A DNA stretch of 22,794 bases from a virus. Location: positions 1 through 22,794 of the IMG/VR virus record IMGVR_UViG_3300042568_001269. The stretch is one strand, 5' to 3'. The notes beneath the pieces were generated by a model, which saw nothing but the letters and a program-made list of their open reading frames with translations, did no database searches and was not told the origin of the DNA. Every line of letters starts with the position of its first letter. Position 1 is the stretch's first letter. Positions 15,118 through 21,787 of this stretch are shown here, in pieces. Made by a program: the position numbers and the translations under genes.

Positions 15118-18100
15118 TTGGATTGTGTTCCGTATGTGTTTGGATCTATTCGTTCTACACCGTCACGACCGATCGCCGCTCCATAATTGCCCCTAGTTGC
15201 GGATAGAAACCACTCTGGAGCAATATACAGGTCGCCACCAGTGTTCTTAACATTGTTGGCAAAGCCACCTACGGGTAAGTATTCTCTTGGCGGTTCTGTC
15301 CTTTGGATTTCTCTTGCTGCCGAATTGGCCATGAGTAGTGCCGAATAACGGTCCTTCCTTTGTCTACCCGCTCTTGATCCGGGCAATCTTACAGATGGGA
15401 GATCCCACCGATCACGACCACTAGCAGTAGACGTGTGAACGATACTAGACAACTCATCCTTGAGTTCTTCGATATCCATGACGGCATCTTCAAGAGTGTC
15501 AAAAAGAGAGATCTCTTCTCCGTCCTCAAGCACGATACGCCCAGCAACCTTATCTTCTTCATAGGCTAGGCCGAGCGCAGCCGAGTCAAATGCTGGGAAA
15601 AGAAGAACCCTATCTTCGAGATCTTTGCGTAAGCCATGATTGGCCTCAACCATCCACTTGATGTCGACGAAATTAACCATTTCGACAATGTGTTCACCAG
15701 GCTTACTGTCTGAGTCCTGTGGTTTGCTACCGTTGACTATTCTCCATAAGGGCTTTTCTCCCTCTTTCATTTTCTCTGTGTCGTGAAGAGCCTCTTCAAC
15801 AGTCACACCTCCCCCCTGGGAGTCGATACAGAGACGCTGTACATTGGGGAAACTAGCCATAAGTTCGCGTATTTTGCGAGCACAGAACGCATAGAAGTTC
15901 TGCTCCTTAATCGTCCCCCTCTTAAGCCTTTCCTTGTGCGCCTTTCTGTTGGTCGTCCAGCAATAAACTAATCTGCGATGAGACGGATAGAGTGCTAGTA
16001 CGACGACAGAAAAATGATCGCGTTCAGACGCTGGGTCAACCGCTATGATGTGCTGAACATCTTCTCCAATGAGATTGACCCCGAAGGTCACCACCTCATT
16101 GTCGTGGACAATGTTCGCATTATGGTTTGCTACGCTGGCCTCAATCAGACTTCGCTTAAAGAAACCCTCCGAGTCTGTAGCAAAAGAAGCCCCAAACTCA
16201 ATCATGTAGTTGCTTCTAGACAAAGTCGCCTTAGCAGACGAAATCTGTTTCTCATCCATGAAGCCTTTTGGCAACATGTCGACCGGCATCCTGATGATTG
16301 AAAAATCCTTCCAGTCAAAACCATCTGGAACAGGACCGTCAAAAATCGCCTCCAACTTTTTCCTGTCGCCGCAGCTTTCAATGAAAGCCTTGTATGTCTT
16401 CCATGTTTTATAGAAATGATTGAATGCATAATAGGCAGTTCCGGAAATCACATTTTGGTTGGATCTCATAACCCTAGCTTCTGTTTTGTCATCCTCTTCT
16501 GACCAGTGTCCAAGCTTCTTGAGAAGACGAACTCTAGCTTGGTGCCTAACGCCAGCAGCAGGATCGGCACTCACCGAGGCAAAGCCTCGGACGACATTCT
16601 GATAGATATCCTCAGGCACAGAATTATGCTGCACGAAACCATTCGCAACGAAACGATGCCCATCAGGAAGATGATAGTCATACAAAGTATGTACGCCAGG
16701 AAGCTCTTCAACGGAAAGAACAACCCGAGAACTTGGCCTGTCGTCCTTCTCCAAAAGGAGGACCCATCCAATGTCACCATTTTGACGTATCGAAGAATGG
16801 CGCCCCATCTTCAACAAGAGTATCTGTGTTTCTCTAGCCATAGTCTCAGACAAACTGCTACCAAAATCTGGGCGGGAAAGGAGGGATTCCAGATAGGAGG
16901 CGACGACAGGAAAAGAGGATGTGAGAATGACGGCAGGTGTCACCCCACCAAGGTCGACAGACTGGCCAACCATCTCAGCCAAACTCTCCTCTTCGTCTAC
17001 CATAGGCCCCGCCTCTGGAAAACGATAGGTTGATGGCATAGGCAATATGTCACCAGGAGAAAGGTCGCGCCCCAACTTCCATCCATTCTCTGTTAGGGCC
17101 TGATGGATCCCTGAGCAGACAAAGGAGAAGCCGCTGGCTGTCGTCACCCTGTATGCTTTGATAGGTGGGGTGCGGATAAACATGTCTGGGGACTCGTAAC
17201 CCCTTTCGTCACCAGTGTTTAGGCGAATATCAGTCATGCCTTCCGTTTCTTCAATCCGGAAAAGGCCCCTGTCTGTCTCGACTAATGTTCCAGCACCAAG
17301 ACAAGCATATTCGTCAACGATGATGTAATTCGCTCTCTGGCCTCTGATCTTCTCTCCGTTGCCTAGGGGAAGTGCTATCCCGGTAGAGTCACCGATAATC
17401 ATTTCACATCGGTCAATGTCTCTACGAGGCCCCTGCTCCCTATTCGCCCTACCTTTGCCAGTCCCACAGAGATCGCGCAGAAGCACTCCGTCGGCCCAAA
17501 ACTTTTCCATGTATTCGAAGATGACCTTAGACTGTCGAAATGCGGCCCCAATGATGGCTACCTTTGCGCCTTGCGTAAAAGTCAGCCTCAGTATTGAATA
17601 TAGGCCAAGGATAAATGAGTTGTGGGAGATGAATCCGTTGCTTACAAACGAGTGATCCTCTGGGACATACAGATCGTATGTTACGCTGGATGATGAGTCC
17701 AAGGATCCAACGGTGTCGTAGTAGTAGTTCTCGTCGTAAATGCGCTTAAGTTTTTGCCAGGGCAACGAGTTCGACTTATTCGACGTCGCCTTCAACGCGG
17801 CGCCAAGAATTTCATATCCTATTGGGCCGGAGTTAGCGATAAAGCCTTGCCCCAGCTCACACAACTCCTTTTCCACAAGCTTTGTGGGGATATTGTCAAA
17901 ATTGCTAGAGGTGGTCTTAGAAAGAGCAATGGTCAGCGCCCGTCTTTTTTTCTCGACCTGAAACCCAATATTTTCAGCAAACATAGATCTGCTTCTACCG
18001 ATAATTCTTAGCTTGTACTGTAAGACAGATCTGACAGATGGGGCGATACGAGAGATAATGCCAAAACGAGTCAGTACAAACTGAAGAGTAGACATCAGCT

Positions 18101-19160
18101 TCATAGATTTTGAATAGTATTCAATCGACCCATCTTCACACACCGAGCCTCTAACGTCAAATAGAGCGCGAATAAATGCCGCACAGCTAGCCTTGGGGGC
18201 CTGGAGTATGGACGTCGGAAAATCTTTTTCTTTAGATGCCGCTGAACCAAAACCGTATTTTTGAAAAAGTTCGTCCCATATCTCGTTGCTGCGAAATTTG
18301 TATCTGTATTTCTTTTGCTTCGAAAAACAAGTCTTGTCCCAAAACATAAGAGATAGTTCGTCAAATTTTTTAGCTATTTCAATCTGCTGAGTATTGACAC
18401 TTATGTAAGAGCGAGTTGTGTAAGATCCGGCGCCCACCAATATGCCAAACAAATACGCCATATCTTCACAAACGTCATTCGTCTCAGTAAACCAAGTCTC
18501 AGATCTGTCTATAACGACACGAGTACCAAGTTTAAGATTCTCAGTATTGACCCACTCCACCCTGTCTCCAACGACCGCCCTAATAGGATGATTGGGGGTG
18601 TTTTCCATTTCAAAACCACCCCTGGTTTTGACGACAATGTTGTTGGACATACCATTCTTCCAGGCGTAGGCGACATCCTTGTGGCCATTTTCTCCAAGGA
18701 CAGTTAGTCCGACATGCTCTACTTTCTGGTGAGGCTCCGCATCAATAGCAAAGTTTTCGATTTTATGAATGCCAGTATTAGTCATGATCAGTGTGGGGCC
18801 AGATACACACTTACCAAGACCTCGACTACCTATCAACATGGGGAAGGGGCGATTCCAAAGCTCTCTCAGAATGACATGCTGGAAAGGCATGATGTCCACG
18901 CCCAAAAGAAGCTTGCATGTGAATGGAAAATATTCAGGATTCCTCATCACCCGTAGTAAGTTTTCGGGCGTGATGTTTCCTTTAATTGCTCTAAGCGGAT
19001 GCTTAGCGTCGACAGGAAGAGCTACTAGGGATTCCAACTGCTCAATTGACGTCTGGGCAGTTACATACTGAAGGTCTTTTTCCGACAGCAACCAAGCCCT
19101 CTCAATCAGCCTCTTAATCCTGTCCTGGTTCTGGTCCTGGTTCTTGCTGTCGCTTGACAT
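15114..19160 (-). CDS. terL: Terminase large subunit with two inteins
   Basis: 1348 residues; the mature protein would be 724 after removal of two inteins (residues 118-514 and 620-846). AGGAG lies 8 bases before the ATG. ATPase: the Walker A loop GSRGLGK-S is split by intein 1 between Lys117 and Ser515; Walker B NYIIVDEYA (612-619) is followed directly by intein 2. Nuclease (RNase H-like): HIIAVDPASERDHFSVVVL with Asp1042, RLCIDSQGGG with Asp1113, and RQRKDRYSALL with Asp1270 are the expected three acidic motifs. The enzyme cuts concatemeric DNA and pumps it into the prohead through the portal. Both inteins interrupt catalytic motifs, so activity depends on splicing. N-terminal 47 bases overlap the ERCC4 nuclease gene; the stop overlaps the portal ATG (ATGA). 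Confidence 0.92.
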   Translation of the reverse strand: MSSDSKNQDQNQDRIKRLIERAWLLSEKDLQYVTAQTSIEQLESLVALPVDAKHPLRAIKGNITPENLLRVMRNPEYFPFTCKLLLGVDIMPFQHVILRELWNRPFPMLIGSRGLGKCVSGPTLIMTNTGIHKIENFAIDAEPHQKVEHVGLTVLGENGHKDVAYAWKNGMSNNIVVKTRGGFEMENTPNHPIRAVVGDRVEWVNTENLKLGTRVVIDRSETWFTETNDVCEDMAYLFGILVGAGSYTTRSYISVNTQQIEIAKKFDELSLMFWDKTCFSKQKKYRYKFRSNEIWDELFQKYGFGSAASKEKDFPTSILQAPKASCAAFIRALFDVRGSVCEDGSIEYYSKSMKLMSTLQFVLTRFGIISRIAPSVRSVLQYKLRIIGRSRSMFAENIGFQVEKKRRALTIALSKTTSSNFDNIPTKLVEKELCELGQGFIANSGPIGYEILGAALKATSNKSNSLPWQKLKRIYDENYYYDTVGSLDSSSSVTYDLYVPEDHSFVSNGFISHNSFILGLYSILRLTFTQGAKVAIIGAAFRQSKVIFEYMEKFWADGVLLRDLCGTGKGRANREQGPRRDIDRCEMIIGDSTGIALPLGNGEKIRGQRANYIIVDEYACLGAGTLVETDRGLFRIEETEGMTDIRLNTGDERGYESPDMFIRTPPIKAYRVTTASGFSFVCSGIHQALTENGWKLGRDLSPGDILPMPSTYRFPEAGPMVDEEESLAEMVGQSVDLGGVTPAVILTSSFPVVASYLESLLSRPDFGSSLSETMARETQILLLKMGRHSSIRQNGDIGWVLLLEKDDRPSSRVVLSVEELPGVHTLYDYHLPDGHRFVANGFVQHNSVPEDIYQNVVRGFASVSADPAAGVRHQARVRLLKKLGHWSEEDDKTEARVMRSNQNVISGTAYYAFNHFYKTWKTYKAFIESCGDRKKLEAIFDGPVPDGFDWKDFSIIRMPVDMLPKGFMDEKQISSAKATLSRSNYMIEFGASFATDSEGFFKRSLIEASVANHNANIVHDNEVVTFGVNLIGEDVQHIIAVDPASERDHFSVVVLALYPSHRRLVYCWTTNRKAHKERLKRGTIKEQNFYAFCARKIRELMASFPNVQRLCIDSQGGGVTVEEALHDTEKMKEGEKPLWRIVNGSKPQDSDSKPGEHIVEMVNFVDIKWMVEANHGLRKDLEDRVLLFPAFDSAALGLAYEEDKVAGRIVLEDGEEISLFDTLEDAVMDIEELKDELSSIVHTSTASGRDRWDLPSVRLPGSRAGRQRKDRYSALLMANSAAREIQRTEPPREYLPVGGFANNVKNTGGDLYIAPEWFLSATRGNYGAAIGRDGVERIDPNTYGTQSK
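16623..17303 (-). other. Intein 2 (mini-intein after Walker B)
   Basis: Residues 620-846 of the terminase frame, 227 long. Starts Cys620 (CLGAGTLVETDRG, block A); block B is FVCSGIHQAL with Ser683-x-x-His686 where Thr is usual; the end is YDYHLPDGHRFVANGFVQHN (blocks F/G), with His845-Asn846 and Ser+1. These are all residues needed for standard splicing. There is no LAGLIDADG motif, but residues ~728-805 (RETQILLLKMGRHSSIRQNG) resemble the tail of such an endonuclease, suggesting deletion of most of it. Inserted next to the Walker B acidic pair. Confidence 0.88.
17619..18809 (-). other. Intein 1 (Walker A) with degenerate LAGLIDADG domain
   Basis: Residues 118-514 of the terminase frame, 397 long. 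Block A CVSGPTLIMTNTG with Cys118; block B ENTPNHPIRAV with Thr188 and His191; C-end VTYDLYVPEDHSFVSNGFIS then His513-Asn514 with Ser+1, all the splicing residues of a class 1 intein. Two endonuclease helices are visible: LFGILVGAG (237-245) and IRALFDVRG (330-338). The catalytic Asp of each LAGLIDADG-type motif (last D) is Ala244 and Arg337, so DNA cleavage is probably lost while splicing is kept. It splits the P-loop between Lys and Ser. Confidence 0.92.
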
Positions 19161-19629
19161 CTATGACTCTCCTGAAAATATGATGCGCGATATCCTGGCC
19201 ATGCCTGCCCGCAAGTATTACCTTGGTCGGGTACTGCACCTGGATCTCCATGAGCCTGCGCATCAAGAAGGGACCCTTTACCCGTATGAACGGAATCTTT
19301 GTTCGAGGAATACTTCCGTCATAAGGAAATTTTAACAGATCATCCATCGTGAATTCTAGAACAAGAAACGAAAACGGAAATTCTCGCATCCTCTCAAGCT
19401 CTCGCTCAAAACGCGCCTGAGTAACATTGCCAGCAAACTCATCCACACTACCCTTCCGCTCTATCGTCAAAATCGTTTCCATTCCACGCAAAGAATAATC
19501 CCCCGTCTTAAGCGTAGAAATTTCTGTTCCAGCACAAGACTTTCCAATCGGGAAAGACCAACCCTGCTGCTCTCTCGTATCCTTCACCACCGTGAACTTG
19601 GGTTCTTCTTTTGGCACGGGTGTCTCCAT
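19114..19629 (-). CDS. ERCC4/XPF-type nuclease
   Basis: 171 residues from the ATG at 19629. The core shows the ERCC4 motifs in order: VVKDTREQ (Asp17), TGDYSL (Gly43-Asp44), LTIERKGSVDEF (Glu57-Arg58-Lys59 and Asp63, the ERKx3D signature), then FSFLVLEFTMDDLL. This family cuts branched or structured DNA. Between the small and large terminase genes, a role in trimming recombination intermediates before packaging is plausible (as T4 endonuclease VII does), but it is inferred. No helix-hairpin-helix domain is present; the C-terminus is a basic/Pro-rich tail. The frame stays open upstream to 19860, with another ATG at 19740 that has no RBS and lies inside the previous gene; the chosen ATG has only a weak GTAGG. 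Ends 47 bases inside the terminase gene. Confidence 0.8.
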   Translation of the reverse strand: METPVPKEEPKFTVVKDTREQQGWSFPIGKSCAGTEISTLKTGDYSLRGMETILTIERKGSVDEFAGNVTQARFERELERMREFPFSFLVLEFTMDDLLKFPYDGSIPRTKIPFIRVKGPFLMRRLMEIQVQYPTKVILAGRHGQDIAHHIFRRVIDVKRQQEPGPEPGQD

Positions 19630-19681
19630 AAGGCCTACCGGGATAGTTCGGGTGGGACGCCCCCTGCGTTTCCCCGAATCT

Positions 19682-20512
19682 TTATGTCGACGCTGCGAGA
19701 ATGGTGTCAGAATTAAGTAGGGGGAGGTCTTCTGCGTCATCGTAAAACTTATGTACTGAGCCGAGCCGGTCTGATTCCCTGTCCGCGGCGACACGAAGAA
19801 GTTCCATGTGCCTTCCCGTGAACTCCCGCTCGTCCTCATCCTGTAGTCGTCGCACCACACCCAGGAAGGTCTCCTTGGATGACTCTATTCTGCTAACACG
19901 CTGATCTCTCGTTGCCTTCAAGTCCTTCAAAAGCCCCTGGTGCTTCTCTTCTAACTTGATGAATTCCGTACTCTTGGCGGCGTCAGCCGCCTTACACGCC
20001 TGGATTTGAGTCTCAAGCTGGAGCACATAGTCCCGGTCAGCATCAGTCATCTCTGCGGGGTCTTCAAATCGCTTTGAAAAAGCGTCTAGAAGTTTCGTTA
20101 GCCTAATCACATCCACCATCGCGCCCCTCTTGCCGCGAGAGTTCCTGTGCATCATGATTTCTAACTTGATTACAAGAAAAATCTGAGTTTCCTCAGTAAC
20201 CAATACGTCCTCCTTGAACTGACTCATGTACTGAGAATACTTTTCCTCAAAATACTCCAACTCGTCATCCGCTAACTCATCCTTCAACTGCTTCCACGCC
20301 ATCGTCTTGCGAAGCTTGTGACGAGATTCTAAGAGTTCGACTTCCTCTTTCACTTCCTTCGGAAGATCGAGAGAGTGTTCCATGAGATATGTGCGGACTT
20401 GCTTCGGGGATCTGTTGATGCGCGTGGCGACTTCTTCAGGAGTCATGTTTTCCACGTTGATGCGGATGAAAGCTTTTTCCGCAGTTGACATTTGACCCTT
20501 TTTGACGTTCAT
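19682..20512 (-). CDS. Putative terminase small subunit (HTH plus coiled coil)
   Basis: 276 residues. AGGGAG lies 8 bases before the ATG, which overlaps the stop of the preceding gene (ATGA). Residues ~8-45 contain a helix-turn-helix (MTPEEVATRINRSPKQVRTY), the DNA-recognition part expected of small terminase subunits. Two long charged helical stretches follow (KEEVELLESRHKLRKTMAWK and, at 150-235, ETQIQACKAADAAKS into EKHQGLLKDLKATRDQRV). The C-terminus is acidic. Recognition of packaging sites and loading of the large subunit is inferred from HTH, oligomerisation potential and position two genes before the large terminase. It could be another DNA-binding regulator, since the protein is longer than many small terminases. 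Confidence 0.55.
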   Translation of the reverse strand: MNVKKGQMSTAEKAFIRINVENMTPEEVATRINRSPKQVRTYLMEHSLDLPKEVKEEVELLESRHKLRKTMAWKQLKDELADDELEYFEEKYSQYMSQFKEDVLVTEETQIFLVIKLEIMMHRNSRGKRGAMVDVIRLTKLLDAFSKRFEDPAEMTDADRDYVLQLETQIQACKAADAAKSTEFIKLEEKHQGLLKDLKATRDQRVSRIESSKETFLGVVRRLQDEDEREFTGRHMELLRVAADRESDRLGSVHKFYDDAEDLPLLNSDTILAAST

Positions 20513-21075
20513 GACAGTATCTCCCTGATCTTCGCAGCAACAGCGTCCCTCTTAGACTTCGGAACCGCCTCACCAGATAACATCCGCAAATAAATACCGC
20601 GAAGCTCAGTAGGCAAACCCATGTCTATCTTACTTAAGATCTCGTCACGAGACAAATTTTCCGTCAAATCCTCGCAAACAGCATCAACATCCTCGCGATC
20701 ACTCAAATCAATAGGACGCATCAACGACTGCTTGGCAGAATTACGCTTCTTCCAAGAAATAAACTTGTCACACTGAACACCATCAGCATGACGACCACCA
20801 CGACCACATAACAAACACGGAGGATCATTACGATGAAAACGATCACGACGAAAATTTATCAGACGATTTTTAATGTGAGTGTATACGAAATTGGCAAGAG
20901 GACGAGTAGGGTCGTATCGGGAAAGACCCTCTGCCGCAAATACAAACGCCTCTTGGCGGATATCGTCCGAATCGTAATAGCCAAACGCAAACGTCTTTGC
21001 TAACAGATCACACGCCTTGGAAACGGCGTCAAGAAAATCCGACTCGGTTACTCCCTCAGGTAGCTGCACAACCAT
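20509..21075 (-). CDS. Sigma-70-like factor with zinc-knuckle insert
   Basis: 188 residues. Residues ~20-76 match sigma region 2: LLAKTFAFGYYDSDDIRQEA, FVFAAEGLSRYDPTRPLANF and VYTHIKNRLINFRRDRF, i.e. the DxxQEA core-binding motif and the aromatic/basic -10 recognition helix. A CCHC cluster follows (Cys87-x2-Cys90-x5-His96-x5-Cys102), then DKFISWKKRN. The C-terminal part (LSRDEILSKIDMGLPTELRG...) is a short, degenerate region 4. It would redirect host RNA polymerase to phage promoters, probably late ones. The ATG at 21075 is only 2 bases from AAGGA; a GTG at 21069 would have better spacing (8), so the true start may be two codons later. Overlaps both neighbours. Confidence 0.75.
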   Translation of the reverse strand: MVVQLPEGVTESDFLDAVSKACDLLAKTFAFGYYDSDDIRQEAFVFAAEGLSRYDPTRPLANFVYTHIKNRLINFRRDRFHRNDPPCLLCGRGGRHADGVQCDKFISWKKRNSAKQSLMRPIDLSDREDVDAVCEDLTENLSRDEILSKIDMGLPTELRGIYLRMLSGEAVPKSKRDAVAAKIREILS

Positions 21076-21250
21076 CTTCCTTTTTGCTGTCGACGCAAGC
21101 TGGCTCCGCCAGCACGGCTTGCGCTAAAATTAAAGATTCCGCAATAGCCGCGGCGGCGACAGAAGGAAGCGGGTCCGGAATAATCATGTCCATACTAACT
21201 GACTTTTCAACTTGCTCTGATTGAGTGGCCTTAAGCATCGTGCGAATCAT
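21056..21250 (-). CDS. Small Ala-rich protein at the head of the operon
   Basis: 64 residues from the ATG at 21250, begins MIRTMLKATQSEQVEKSVSM. A GTG two codons earlier would fall inside the RBS. The RBS GGAGGTGATC matches the 16S anti-SD over ten bases with 5 bases to the ATG, the best in the window. The middle (PSVAAAAIAESLILAQAVLA) is a hydrophobic/amphipathic helix, and the end is polar with two Cys. It overlaps the sigma gene by 20 bases. Not recognised. It might feed or modulate the sigma factor, but only position suggests that. Confidence 0.65.
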   Translation of the reverse strand: MIRTMLKATQSEQVEKSVSMDMIIPDPLPSVAAAAIAESLILAQAVLAEPACVDSKKEDGCAAT

Positions 21251-21260
21251 GATCACCTCC
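21251..21260 (-). promoter_or_regulatory. Ribosome binding site with ten-base anti-SD match
   Basis: Minus-strand GGAGGTGATC, perfectly complementary to the GATCACCTCC 3' end of bacterial 16S rRNA, with 5 bases from GGAGG to the ATG at 21250. It decides that start and indicates high initiation at the head of the transcript. Confidence 0.85.
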
Positions 21261-21333
21261 AGAAAGTATTACCCCGATAACGATGGGGAGAGATATCAAT
21301 AGGGTTACCGGGATAGAGGGGGTGGTACATTGA

Positions 21334-21364
21334 GGGGGGTGTCCTTGTCACGCCTTAACCCCCC
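21334..21364. other. GC-rich inverted repeat in the leader
   Basis: ggggggt (21334-21340) and acccccc (21358-21364) pair over 7 bp around a 17-base loop, in the presumed leader of the leftward transcript. No U-run follows on either strand, so it is not a simple terminator; an operator or RNA structure is possible. Confidence 0.45.
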
Positions 21365-21398
21365 CGCGCGGGCGCGCCTGATATCATTGTCTAGCCAA

Positions 21399-21427
21399 CT
21401 AATATAAAAACACCGTCGCCTTATCAA
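21399..21427 (-). promoter_or_regulatory. Candidate leftward sigma-70 promoter
   Basis: On the minus strand TTGATA (21427-21422) and TATATT (21406-21401) are 15 bases apart, or TATTAG (21404-21399) at 17 bases. The matches to TTGACA/TATAAT are good but the spacing is ambiguous in an AT-rich stretch. A start near 21390 would give a ~140-base leader before the first gene. Confidence 0.3.
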
Positions 21428-21694
21428 GACTACTTTGTCCATTATTCAACCGCGAAAAAGTGAAAATCGTTTGTAAAGGCCGATCTTTTCAACGATTGAC
21501 CATATGCCCACTATAAAAAAAAGTCGATCATAGGCGATTTTCAAGGCACTAGAAACGATATTCTACAAAAAAAGTAGAAAAAAAAAGATAGGCTTTTTTC
21601 GTCTATATTAGCCTAGACTAAAGTCTCAATTTAGCCTTGCCTAACCCATGGTATAAAAAAGTTTTACTAAGAAAATCCGGAAAATTGCAAGCGT

Positions 21695-21718
21695 CACTAT
21701 TGTCGTGTGTCAATAGTG
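21695..21718 (+). other. Inverted repeat 1 before the rightward gene
   Basis: cactattg / caatagtg, 8 bp perfect, 8-base loop. Not followed by a T-run. Together with the next hairpin it makes a structured leader or an operator pair. Confidence 0.6.
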
Positions 21719-21731
21719 CCGATAGTATGGT

Positions 21732-21757
21732 CATGCCGAATACTTTTTTTCGGCATG
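21732..21757 (+). other. Inverted repeat 2 before the rightward gene
   Basis: catgccga / tcggcatg, 8 bp perfect, 10-base loop rich in T. It ends 16 bases upstream of the AAGGA of the rightward gene. Confidence 0.6.
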
Positions 21758-21787
21758 CCTCGAAACCACGAAAAAGGAATTCACGCT

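Larger units (their letters stand above)
21261..21787. other. Divergent non-coding region
   Basis: About 530 bases without a credible gene between the leftward late block and the rightward gene. It contains GC-rich inverted repeats (21263-21300, 21334-21364), a GGCGCGCC palindrome (21371), TATAAAAA at three places (21403, 21512, 21652, all on the plus strand), A-tracts, and two 8-bp hairpins before the rightward gene. It is the only place in the window where promoters for both transcripts could lie. Gene starts from 21251 and 21788 bound it. Confidence 0.7.

Noticed and set aside
19114-19860. Longer 248-residue form of the ERCC4 nuclease
   Set aside because: The extra residues overlap the previous gene's coding sequence by ~180 bases, show no domain and have no RBS; the ATG at 19740 remains a weak alternative.
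21496-21517. TTGACC ... TATAAA as a rightward promoter
   Set aside because: The two boxes are only 10 bases apart, too close for a sigma-70 promoter.
21540-21585. tctac-A7-gtaga hairpin as a terminator
   Set aside because: It is followed by an A-run on the plus strand and by no U-run on the minus strand, so it does not form a terminator on either.
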